A stretch of DNA of 8,469 nucleotides from Desulfobulbaceae bacterium (GTDB lineage Bacteria; Desulfobacterota; Desulfobulbia; Desulfobulbales; Desulfocapsaceae): positions 1 to 8,469 of the forward strand of contig JAIRRG010000175.1 in NCBI GenBank assembly GCA_031256095.1, written 5' to 3'. The translations under genes were made by a program, and so were the position numbers. Shown one piece after another: positions 1-6,180 of this stretch. The number at the start of each line of letters is the position of its first letter. Position 1 is the stretch's first letter. The notes below the pieces were generated by a model. It saw nothing but the letters and a program-made list of their open reading frames with translations. It ran no database searches and had not been told where the DNA came from.

Positions 1-217
1 CGTTGCCTTCAAACCGACCGCCACCATTGGCCGCGAGCAACAGACCGTCGATGAAAACGGCAAGCCGTCGGCCTTGGCGGCCAAGGGGCGGCATGATCCC
101 TGTGTCGTGCCGAGGGCGACGCCGATCGTTGAGGCAATGACGGCCCTGGTACTGCTCGATTTGGCCCTGTGCCAGGAAGCGCGGCAGGTATTTGTGCGGA
201 AATGGGAACAACCATGA
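1..217 (+). CDS. aroC: Chorismate synthase, C-terminal part (gene runs in from the left)
   Basis: Cytoplasmic FMN-dependent enzyme that converts 5-enolpyruvylshikimate-3-phosphate to chorismate, the last step of the shikimate pathway. Only about the last 71 codons are present, reading from base 2 to the TGA at 215-217. Visible are the FKPTATIGREQQTVDE segment and RHDPCVVPRATPIVEAM, which fits the classical C-terminal chorismate synthase signature (R-H-D-P-C, then P-I-V-E). The helix ALVLLDLAL and a short tail ending KWEQP follow. Both conserved blocks are intact, so the gene looks functional; its 5' end lies outside the window. The stop codon overlaps the aroD start in ATGA, so the two are probably translated in a coupled way from one mRNA. 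Confidence 0.95.
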   Translation, partial: VAFKPTATIGREQQTVDENGKPSALAAKGRHDPCVVPRATPIVEAMTALVLLDLALCQEARQVFVRKWEQP

Positions 218-1026
218 TACGAAAAGAATGCGCGAAACCCTTCGCCGCGCGGGGGCGGCTGATTGGCGGCAAACGCCCTCTGATCTGTGTGCCGCTGATG
301 GCGGGAACGGCAGACGCTTTGTGCCAGGAGGCGGACAAGTGCCTGGCCTTACAGCCGGATATCCTCGAATGGCGCGTCGATTTCTTTACCGCGGCCGATG
401 ACCTGGCGGCGGTGGCGGCGGCGCTTGCCGCCCTGCGGCGGGTGGTAGGCGATACACCCTTGATCTTCACCTGCCGCGACGCGGTCGAGGGCGGGGCGCG
501 TCCGCTTAGCGTCAGCCACCGTTTCCGCCTGATGATGATGGCCCTGACCTCCGGCCAGTGTGACCTGCTCGACGCTGAATTGGCCATGGGCGAAAAGATG
601 ATTGCGGCCCTGTCGTCCGTCGCCGCTGCCACCGGCGTCGGCTTGATTCTTTCCTTTCATGATTTTGCCGCCACCGCCGATGAAGCGGCGATTTTTGCCA
701 AACTCAAACGGGCGCGGGACCTCGGCGCCGCCGTTGCCAAGGTGGCGGTGACGCCGAAAAAAGCCGAAGACCTTCTCACCCTCTTCGCCGCCACCTGCCG
801 GGCCCGGCGGGAACTGGATATTCCACTGATTACCATGGCCATGGGGCGGGACGGGCGGATTTCCCGCATCGCTGGAGGCCTGTTTGGCTCGGATATCACC
901 TTTGCCGCCGGTCGCGGCGCTTCGGCGCCGGGGCAGATCGCCGCCCGCAAACTGCGCGAAGCGATGAAACTTCTCTATCCAGCGCCGAGAAAAGAGCCTT
1001 TGCCCAAGCCGTCAGCCAAGGGTTGA
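214..1026 (+). CDS. aroD: 3-dehydroquinate dehydratase, type I (shikimate pathway)
   Basis: Class I dehydroquinase that dehydrates 3-dehydroquinate to 3-dehydroshikimate through a Schiff base; 270 aa, a TIM-barrel enzyme of slightly more than usual length. Residues seen, matched to the E. coli enzyme: E52 and R54 in ILEWRVDFF, R88 and E92 in FTCRDAVEGG, catalytic H149 in SFHDF, Schiff-base lysine K176 in AKVAVTP, R218 in GRISRIAG, and S237/Q241 in GASAPGQIA. The catalytic set is complete. A GTG at 169 and an ATG at 202 in frame would add 15 or 4 residues. I chose ATG 214 because it forms ATGA with the aroC stop and has GGGA seven to ten bases upstream. The C-terminal tail (PRKEPLPKPSAKG) extends past the barrel and is probably disordered. 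The gene converges on pyk across a 55-base gap (1027-1081) in which I see no convincing terminator hairpin. Confidence 0.95.
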   Translation: MIRKECAKPFAARGRLIGGKRPLICVPLMAGTADALCQEADKCLALQPDILEWRVDFFTAADDLAAVAAALAALRRVVGDTPLIFTCRDAVEGGARPLSVSHRFRLMMMALTSGQCDLLDAELAMGEKMIAALSSVAAATGVGLILSFHDFAATADEAAIFAKLKRARDLGAAVAKVAVTPKKAEDLLTLFAATCRARRELDIPLITMAMGRDGRISRIAGGLFGSDITFAAGRGASAPGQIAARKLREAMKLLYPAPRKEPLPKPSAKG

Positions 1027-1081
1027 CGCCAAGATTGTCGTCAGCCGAAGCCGGAACAGCGCTCTGCCGTTCGCCGTTAGT

Positions 1082-2521
1082 TTATCTTCTGCCGGTATAG
1101 ATCAGCTCGATCTTGTGGTGGCGTTCCGGATTGTCGTCCGACGGTCCTTCCGTCTGCAAAATACTGTTGCCAGGCAACTCCAACTCGCGCACGTAACGTT
1201 TGCCCAGCTCGGTCCAGTCTTCCGGGTGACTGAGTTCGTAGATCGGGAAAACGCCGTAGGAAAAGAGCAGTTCCCGACAGGTCTTTTCACTGGGGCTGAT
1301 CGCCAGAACCCAGATCGGCAAGCGCAGCTTGGTGATCTGCCGCGCCATTTCACCGCGATTGGTCGGTGACAGGATGGCGCCGATGCCCGACGCCTGCCCC
1401 AGGATGCTGTTGATACCGGCGGCGATAAAATCCAACTCTTTGATGAAGCTACCGGCGATGCGCCGCTTGGCCCGTTGCCCGGTCTCATGCCCGTGGCGGC
1501 TGTTTTCGCTGGCGCGGGCAATTTTGACGAGCATTTGCACGGCATCGAGCGGATAATCGCCCATTGCCGATTCTTCGGAGAGCATGACGCAGTCGGTGCC
1601 ATCCAAAATGGCGTTGGCAACGTCGGTGGCCTCGGCGCGGGTTGGGCGGCGGTTATGGGTCATCGATTCGAGCATCTGGGTGGCCGTAATCACCGGTTTG
1701 CCGAAATAATTGGCGCGGGCGGTGATATTTTTTTGCAGCATGGCGATTTCTTCAATCGGCACCTCAACCCCCAAATCACCGCGAGCCACCATGACGCCAC
1801 TGGCCGCTTGCAGAATTTCGTCGATGGCATCCAATGCCGACGATCGCTCCAGCTTGGCGATGATGAAGGGCGAATAGCCCATTTCCTCGGCCGCCTCGCG
1901 CACGGCGACAATATCTTCGGCCCGGTTGACAAAAGATTGACTGATGGCGTCAACGCCGTGGTCGAGGGCGAATTTCATGCAGGCGCGGTCATGTTCGGTG
2001 AAGGCCGAGATGCCCAGATCGATGCCCGGCAGATTCAACCCCTTTTTCGAGCGCAGGCTGCCGCCAACCAAAACCTGGCCATGGACGCGACAGCCCTCAA
2101 TTTCCTCGGCCTCAATCTGCACCAGCCCATCATTGATAAAGAGGATGTCACCGGCTTTGACGGCCTGCGGCAGTTGCGGCAGGCTGACCGAGACAATTTC
2201 CCGGTTGCCGATAATATCTTCGGTGGTCAGGGTAAAACGGTCGCCGATGGCCAGGTTGATCGGTTCTTCGGCAAAGCTGCCGATGCGGATCTTCGGACCC
2301 GGCAGATCGGCCATGATCGCCACCGGCAGGCCGGTGCGGGCCGAGGCCTCGCGGATACGGACGATGACATCGCCATGGACGGTGAAATCGCCATGGGAAA
2401 AATTGAGGCGGGCGATATTCATGCCGGCGCGCAGCATCTCTTCGAGCATCGGCAACGAGTCGGAGGCCGGGCCGATGGTACAGACGATTTTGGTTTTACA
2501 GGCGAACAGCTTGGCGGACAT
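1082..2521 (-). CDS. pyk: Pyruvate kinase
   Basis: Final glycolytic enzyme (PEP + ADP to pyruvate + ATP), cytoplasmic and normally tetrameric; 479 aa, the usual bacterial length. Seen: N-terminal KTKIVCTIGPAS, the PEP-site ARLNFSHG (R38, N40, S42), catalytic lysine K223 in FIIAKLE with metal ligands E225 and D249 (VARGDLGVE), the ITATQMLESM helix, the RPTRAEATDVANAILDG block, and a complete C-terminal allosteric-type domain. ADLPGPKIRIG at 71-81 has Lys (K77) where the muscle enzyme has Glu117, plus Leu and Ile at the flanking variable positions, a combination associated with K+-independent pyruvate kinases. The more common SGETA is replaced by SEESA. The start at 2521 is chosen over an in-frame ATG at 2554 because GGAGGA (2525-2530) lies just upstream and the longer form would overlap nikR. 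It sits 16 bases after the nikR stop, so it is probably in the nikR transcript. Confidence 0.96.
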   Translation of the reverse strand: MSAKLFACKTKIVCTIGPASDSLPMLEEMLRAGMNIARLNFSHGDFTVHGDVIVRIREASARTGLPVAIMADLPGPKIRIGSFAEEPINLAIGDRFTLTTEDIIGNREIVSVSLPQLPQAVKAGDILFINDGLVQIEAEEIEGCRVHGQVLVGGSLRSKKGLNLPGIDLGISAFTEHDRACMKFALDHGVDAISQSFVNRAEDIVAVREAAEEMGYSPFIIAKLERSSALDAIDEILQAASGVMVARGDLGVEVPIEEIAMLQKNITARANYFGKPVITATQMLESMTHNRRPTRAEATDVANAILDGTDCVMLSEESAMGDYPLDAVQMLVKIARASENSRHGHETGQRAKRRIAGSFIKELDFIAAGINSILGQASGIGAILSPTNRGEMARQITKLRLPIWVLAISPSEKTCRELLFSYGVFPIYELSHPEDWTELGKRYVRELELPGNSILQTEGPSDDNPERHHKIELIYTGRR

Positions 2522-2537
2522 GCTTCCTCCAAAAGAT

Positions 2538-2948
2538 TTAACGCAGCGCCTCACCGGTACTGGTCATGGTCAGGTTGCCATCACGGATGCCACGCAGGGC
2601 GATCAATTTGTCGGCCAGTTCCCTCACTTCCGCGCCCTTGCCTTTGACGATGATCACCTCGAGGCAGTTGTGGTGATCCATATGGACATGGGTGGTGCAG
2701 ACAATCAGGTGATGGTAGTCGTGCTGCAGCAGCGTCACCTTATCCTGCAATTTGTGCTGGTGATGGTCGTAGACGAGGCTGATCAGCCCGGCCACCACCT
2801 TGTCCGATTGCCACTCCTTCTGGATAAAGGCGCCGCGGATCAGGTCGCGCACGGCCTCGGAACGGTTACTGTAGCGCCGTTCGCTGATATGCCTGTCGAA
2901 AATGTCAAGCAGGCTGTCTTCGAGGGAAATGGAGAAGCGTTTGAGCAT
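2538..2948 (-). CDS. nikR: NikR-type nickel-responsive transcriptional regulator
   Basis: Ribbon-helix-helix repressor that senses Ni(II) and usually represses nickel uptake genes. The protein is 136 aa, close to the roughly 133 aa of E. coli NikR. The N-terminal RHH DNA-binding domain (about 1-50) shows the strand LKRFSISL followed by the YSNRSEAVRDLIR helices. The ACT-like C-terminal domain (about 51-136) carries H76, H87, H89 and C95 (in LLQH, TTHVHMD and HHNCLE). These are the four square-planar Ni ligands, at the same residue numbers as in E. coli NikR, so metal sensing should be intact. The start at 2948 has AGGA (2955-2958) six bases upstream; the longer open frame to 3020 would run into the promoter and lacks homology. 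No nickel transporter, hydrogenase or urease gene is in view. The downstream partner is pyk, 16 bases away. Confidence 0.93.
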   Translation of the reverse strand: MLKRFSISLEDSLLDIFDRHISERRYSNRSEAVRDLIRGAFIQKEWQSDKVVAGLISLVYDHHQHKLQDKVTLLQHDYHHLIVCTTHVHMDHHNCLEVIIVKGKGAEVRELADKLIALRGIRDGNLTMTSTGEALR

Positions 2949-2998
2949 GTTTTTTCCTGTCCCGTAAAAGTTGTACATTCGCCGCCGGGCATTTAAGG

Positions 2999-3017
2999 GC
3001 AAGCTGAAAAAGCAAGC
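2999..3017. repeat. Two direct GCAAGC repeats at the nikR transcription start
   Basis: GCAAGC occurs at 2999-3004 and again at 3012-3017, 13 bases apart, right at and just after the predicted start of transcription. Position and spacing would suit a repressor site, possibly autoregulatory. The repeat does not match the GTATGA-N16-TCATAC operator of enterobacterial NikR, which I did not find here. Six-base repeats can arise by chance. Confidence 0.3.
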
Positions 3018-3019
3018 CA

Positions 3020-3028
3020 ATTATAGCA
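3020..3028 (-). promoter_or_regulatory. Extended -10 promoter for nikR-pyk
   Basis: On the minus strand the sequence reads TGCTATAAT: a perfect TATAAT -10 hexamer (3020-3025) directly preceded by the TGN extended -10 motif (3026-3028). No recognisable TTGACA lies 16-18 bases upstream, where a G-run and a T6 run occur, which fits an extended -10 promoter. The transcript would start near 3013 and leave a leader of about 65 bases before the nikR ATG at 2948. This gives nikR-pyk its own promoter, independent of the methyltransferase-MFS pair upstream. Confidence 0.65.
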
Positions 3029-3076
3029 CAGGCTGGAAAAAATCCCCCTTCATTTCCCGGCGGCCTCCGCCCGCGT

Positions 3077-4426
3077 CTACGTCTGTGTCTGCGCTTGTGT
3101 CTGCGCCCAGCGGCGGCCCAGCGGCAGGAAAACGATCAAAAGAATCAGCAAATACCAGGGGAAAAAGCGCACCGCTTGCACAAAGGCAGTGGCGCCGCCG
3201 GTAGCCGTTTCATGGCCCATTCGCATGGCCAAAGCCAACAGAATGCCGGCCAGGCCGTAGCCGAGGTTGAAGACCATGCCCTTGAAACTCAGCACCGTGG
3301 CGCGGATTTCACTGTCGGTGATGGCATTGAGATAGTGGCTGGTAAAAAACGAGGTCAGCGTCATGCCGACAAAGCTGAGGAGGACGGCGGCAATGCCAAG
3401 CCAGAGCTGGAAGCTGGCGAGAAGAAACAGCCCGCTCAGGCCAATGACGGCCAGAATAAGCCAATTTGTAATCAGGCTGTAGCGGGCAACAAGCAGTTCG
3501 GCCAACTTGGGCACGAACAGGCCCATCACCGATACAGCGGCGTTGATCAGGCCGAAACGCGACTCTGGCAGATGGCAGACGCGGAAATACTGACTGGTCA
3601 AGGTCACGGTCAGGCGCAGGATGTGATCATGCACCATGCCAATGACGATAATGGCCATCGCCAGCTTCGAGGCGGCAATCCAGCGGCTGGCAGCGGCGAC
3701 ATTGGTAAAGCCACGCCGCAGCTGCCGCCAGAAACCGCCCTGAACAATATCGCCAGTGGTTTCATCGGTGGTTTCGCTGGTGATTGGCGGCAGTTCTTGA
3801 AAGGCCAGGGTCACGGGCAGATTGATAATCGCCAAGAGCAAAGTGGCGTACATGGGAAAACGCATGGTGTCGCTTTGCGTCAGGCTGGCGGTCAGGCCGA
3901 AATACTCGCGCAGCCCGTTCATGGCCGCCGGGTCGTAGAGTAAAGCGCCGCTGACCGAACTGACGACGAAAAACAGCGAAGTCAGGCGCATCTGGGTGCT
4001 CAGCGCCTTTGGCCATTCGTCGGCCAGGCCAGCCGCCGCCAAACTGTCATAGGCGATGGCCTCTTCAGCGCCGCTGGAAGCGGCATCAGCCAGGCCGCTC
4101 AAAATCCGGCTGACGAGAAAGAGAGAAAAGAGCAGCGAGGCATTACCGACCGGGGCAAAGGCGATCAAGGCCAATTCGCCAATGGTCAAAAGGGCGGCCA
4201 AGACCAGGAGGCGCTTGCGGCCCAGGGCATCGGCCAGGGCGCCGGCGGGTACTTCGGCCGCGACGACGGTTAAGGCCCAGATGGTGTTCAACAGGGAAAA
4301 CTGCTCAATGGTCAGGCCGTAATCGACGAAAAGAATCGTAAAGACCGGATAATAAAAACGGTTGTTGAATAAAACCCGGAAGGCGATGAACAGCCTGATA
4401 TTTCTGAGGCCAAGGGCGGCGGTCAT
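3077..4426 (-). CDS. Major facilitator superfamily permease, substrate unknown
   Basis: Inner-membrane secondary transporter of 449 aa, the usual size for a 12-helix MFS protein. Hydrophobic segments run almost throughout, with a hydrophilic central loop at about residues 215-235 (ETTDETTGD) separating two halves of about six helices. MFS motif A is clear in the first cytoplasmic loop, E58-VPAGALADALGRKR-72, and is followed by a GAEEAIAYDSL segment seen in a branch of prokaryotic drug/metabolite MFS proteins. The substrate cannot be told from sequence. The start at 4426 forms ATGA with the stop of the upstream methyltransferase gene; a longer open frame (to 4564) lies wholly inside that gene and adds non-membrane sequence. 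The C-terminus ends in a short AQTQ repeat encoded by a 12-base tandem duplication. Confidence 0.9.
   Translation of the reverse strand: MTAALGLRNIRLFIAFRVLFNNRFYYPVFTILFVDYGLTIEQFSLLNTIWALTVVAAEVPAGALADALGRKRLLVLAALLTIGELALIAFAPVGNASLLFSLFLVSRILSGLADAASSGAEEAIAYDSLAAAGLADEWPKALSTQMRLTSLFFVVSSVSGALLYDPAAMNGLREYFGLTASLTQSDTMRFPMYATLLLAIINLPVTLAFQELPPITSETTDETTGDIVQGGFWRQLRRGFTNVAAASRWIAASKLAMAIIVIGMVHDHILRLTVTLTSQYFRVCHLPESRFGLINAAVSVMGLFVPKLAELLVARYSLITNWLILAVIGLSGLFLLASFQLWLGIAAVLLSFVGMTLTSFFTSHYLNAITDSEIRATVLSFKGMVFNLGYGLAGILLALAMRMGHETATGGATAFVQAVRFFPWYLLILLIVFLPLGRRWAQTQAQTQT
3083..3106 (-). repeat. 12-base tandem repeat at the 3' end of the MFS gene
   Basis: Two adjacent 12-base copies, 3083-3094 and 3095-3106, differ by one base and read GCGCAGACACAR on the minus strand, encoding AQTQ twice before the final Thr and TAG stop. 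The unit keeps the reading frame, so copy-number change would only lengthen or shorten the cytoplasmic tail. Confidence 0.75.
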
Positions 4427-5262
4427 GGCTGTTCGTTGGTGATGCCCAAGACGGTATGCCAAGGGCCGGAACGCCAGCGTTTCAGAATGGCCACCGGCAT
4501 GCGCCTCAGACAGGCGACGATTTTTTCCGCCTCGGTTGGTAACAGACCAGACAGGACAAACCACTTGTGGCCAAGAAAATCTGGTTCAGCGACGATCTTT
4601 TCCATAACCTGAAAATGGATATTGGCGACCAGCAGGTCGCAGGCGACGCCCATCTGCTCCTCGGCGCGGCCAACCACCGGCAGGATCAGGCGTTCCAGGC
4701 CGTTCAAGCGGACATTGAGCGCCGTCGTCCGCGCCGCCAGCTCGTTGAGATCAACGGCCAGGGTTTTACCGCAGCCGAGCCTGGCCGCCGCCAGCGACAA
4801 GATGCCGGTGCCGCAGCCCAAATCAATCATCGACGCCACCTTGCCGCCAGCCATGGCAATAGTAATAGCCGTCAGGCAATCCTGGGTGGTGGCGTGCATG
4901 CCGTTGCCGAAGACGACGCCGGCGTCGAGCGTAATGGCGATGTCGCCTGCTTGCGCCGCCGCCTTCAGCCACGGAGGGTTGAAAAGAAATTTTCCGAGGC
5001 GAAATGGCGTGATCGAGCCGCCCTGCCAATCCTGATAGCTCATTTGGTATTGGTCGAGCAGTTGTAGCCCTTCACCGCCCGCCACCAGCCTGGACACTGT
5101 TTCGTCGGCAGCTTCGGCAAAAAAGAGAAAGGAAAAGTCTTCCTCCTGCCAGTTGCCGACAAAGGCTGGGGCATCGATGCGAAAACCGGCGGGAAAACGG
5201 CCTTGCAAATAATAGATATACAGGATCGAATCAGGGCGCAGCCTGGTGGCGGTCGGTGGCAT
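4423..5262 (-). CDS. prmA: SAM-dependent methyltransferase of the ribosomal protein L11 methyltransferase (PrmA) family
   Basis: Probable protein methyltransferase, 279 aa (E. coli PrmA is 293). The N-terminal substrate-recognition domain (about 1-100) begins with SILYIYYLQGRFP. The Rossmann methyltransferase domain carries VVFGNGMHATTQDCL at 117-130, matching the PrmA motif usually written FGTGTHPTT. SAM motif I is DLGCGTGILSLAAARLG at 147-163, with acidic D171 after strand 2, then VANI at 212-215 and LSGLL, equivalents of the family's ANI and SGIL motifs. Departures from consensus (GNGMHATT, and VANIHFQ rather than ANILAG) leave open a relative with another target, so the gene symbol is provisional. 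The start is ATG 5262; the frame closes upstream at a TAA only about 27 bases away. No good ribosome binding site is visible. The 3' end overlaps the MFS start in ATGA. Confidence 0.8.
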   Translation of the reverse strand: MPPTATRLRPDSILYIYYLQGRFPAGFRIDAPAFVGNWQEEDFSFLFFAEAADETVSRLVAGGEGLQLLDQYQMSYQDWQGGSITPFRLGKFLFNPPWLKAAAQAGDIAITLDAGVVFGNGMHATTQDCLTAITIAMAGGKVASMIDLGCGTGILSLAAARLGCGKTLAVDLNELAARTTALNVRLNGLERLILPVVGRAEEQMGVACDLLVANIHFQVMEKIVAEPDFLGHKWFVLSGLLPTEAEKIVACLRRMPVAILKRWRSGPWHTVLGITNEQP

Positions 5263-5581
5263 GTCGTTGTCGGCGGATGATGAAATTTAATGCGGCCCGC
5301 CTTGTGCGATAAGTCTGTGGGCCACAGACTAAAAACCATACCATGGATGCGAAGGCGGAAACTGCTAAAAATAAAGCTTGCCGCGAAAACCTTGGACACG
5401 ATACTTTCACCGCTACTCTTAGCTCCAGACAAGGGGTCACTATTTACCACAATGGTGCGATGGAAATGTGTTGGTATGTGTCAAGTCTCCGACCGGCCTC
5501 TTCCTTTTCCTGTCTGAGGAAAGGGACGCATAGAATGGCTTGGTAGTAAGCCACGCATGGATTCGCACCGGGAGTGGGTTA
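5263..5581. other. Intergenic region of about 320 bases without a convincing gene
   Basis: This gap separates divergent genes, the methyltransferase (minus) and a small secreted-protein gene (plus), so it should hold promoters for both; I cannot assign a clear -35/-10 pair to either. It contains the palindrome at 5312-5330 and an imperfect hairpin at about 5502-5528 (CCTTTTCC against GGAAAGGG). Short open frames exist on both strands (plus 5343-5546; minus 5231-5440 with a hydrophobic stretch). They lack ribosome binding sites and recognisable sequence, and the minus one runs into the methyltransferase gene in another frame. The region could be the remnant of a lost gene. Confidence 0.6.
5312..5330. 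promoter_or_regulatory. Perfect 19-base palindrome, candidate operator upstream of the methyltransferase gene
   Basis: AGTCTGTGG, one central G, then CCACAGACT: nine bases on each side match exactly as an inverted repeat. It lies 50 bases upstream of the methyltransferase start at 5262. A dimeric regulator binding here could control the methyltransferase-MFS pair. As RNA it would fold to a tight 7-8 bp hairpin. An A5 run follows on the plus strand, and the plus-strand T-run needed for a terminator is absent. The regulator is unknown. Confidence 0.5.
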
Positions 5582-6109
5582 ATGATGCGAACGGTTGAAA
5601 AATCAGTAATAGTTTTATTGTTGCTTTGTTTCGCAATAACTCCAGCTTTCGCCGGGAACTCGTCCGACTATCCTGGAGCGCATGGCTGGCGGCTCCCTGC
5701 CAAGCCGGAGCTTGACGATAGCTGGAGGATAAGTGACGGGGAGCGTTATGCCGTCGTGGCTGGGAATTTTCATGACGATGGTCATATCGAAAAGGTTGGC
5801 TTGCTCGTATCTCGGGACAAAAAGTGTCTGGGCTTATTTTTACTTGGCGAAAATAAAACACAAAATTCACGCCCGATTTTTATCGACTGCAATCCTGGGG
5901 CCATCGACTTCATGGGTATAAAAAAAGTTTCCCCCGGAAAATATATGACTGCCTGCGGCAAGGGATACTGGGAATGTGACAAAAACGAATCGCCGGAGAT
6001 CGAGATAAAGCATGACGCGATTGAATACTTCAAAACAGAGGGAGCAAGCTCTTACTTTGTTTGGAATCGAAAAAACGAATCATTCGATCGGATTTGGATG
6101 AATGATTGA
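5582..6109 (+). CDS. Small secreted protein of unknown function, four-cysteine mature form
   Basis: 175 aa with a Sec signal peptide: MMRTVEK, a hydrophobic core VIVLLLLCFAITP, and an AFA|GN cleavage site after A24. The mature protein of about 151 aa has four cysteines (82, 103, 125, 132), an even number that would allow two disulfides in the periplasm. AVVAGNFHDDGHIEKVGLLV at 57-76 resembles the strand-Asp-loop-strand of FG-GAP/VCBS-like units. The C-terminal half (PGKYMTACGKGYWEC, then a YF-rich end ..FDRIWMND) recalls from memory a family of uncharacterised small exported proteins; I cannot name it. The start is ATG 5582 (or ATG 5585), with GGGAG about ten bases upstream; a TTG at 5540 would put 14 extra residues before the signal peptide. 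Base composition is well below its neighbours (21 G+C of 60 on line 5821). It stands alone, so transfer is possible. Confidence 0.8.
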   Translation: MMRTVEKSVIVLLLLCFAITPAFAGNSSDYPGAHGWRLPAKPELDDSWRISDGERYAVVAGNFHDDGHIEKVGLLVSRDKKCLGLFLLGENKTQNSRPIFIDCNPGAIDFMGIKKVSPGKYMTACGKGYWECDKNESPEIEIKHDAIEYFKTEGASSYFVWNRKNESFDRIWMND

Positions 6110-6125
6110 AGCGAACAGGTAAGAT

Positions 6126-6156
6126 TTGAGATCGCCCGATATGGAAAAGGTATAAA
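6126..6156 (+). promoter_or_regulatory. Weak candidate promoter for icd
   Basis: TTGAGA (6126-6131) and TATAAA (6151-6156) are reasonable -35 and -10 hexamers, but the spacer is 19 bases, longer than ideal. The transcript would begin near 6163, giving a very short leader before the strong AGGAG (6171-6175) that sets the icd start. Confidence 0.3.
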
Positions 6157-6180
6157 AATTCACAAGCAACAGGAGTGACA

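Noticed and set aside
9..660. Minus-strand open frames opposite aroC and aroD
   Set aside because: Arg/Ala/Ser-rich translations with no motif, fully inside two genes with intact catalytic residues.
1475..2996. Long plus-strand open frames (390 and 350 codons) opposite pyk and nikR
   Set aside because: They are antisense to two fully conserved genes, have repetitive low-information composition and match no family; long antisense frames are common in GC-rich genes.
3037..3071. GGCGG-AGG-CCGCC hairpin followed by T6 on the minus strand, as an MFS terminator
   Set aside because: The T-run starts about 17 bases after the stem, too far for a standard intrinsic terminator.
3095..3943. 282-codon plus-strand open frame opposite the MFS gene
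   Set aside because: Very rich in Gln, Gly and His, with no membrane segments or domain; it is the reverse complement of membrane-protein codons.
5231..5450. Minus-strand GTG-initiated open frames with a hydrophobic stretch upstream of the methyltransferase
   Set aside because: No ribosome binding site and two competing frames; the hydrophobic segment alone is not enough, and they run into the methyltransferase gene out of frame.
5290..5546. Two short plus-strand open frames in the divergent intergenic region
   Set aside because: No Shine-Dalgarno sequence and no recognisable protein features.
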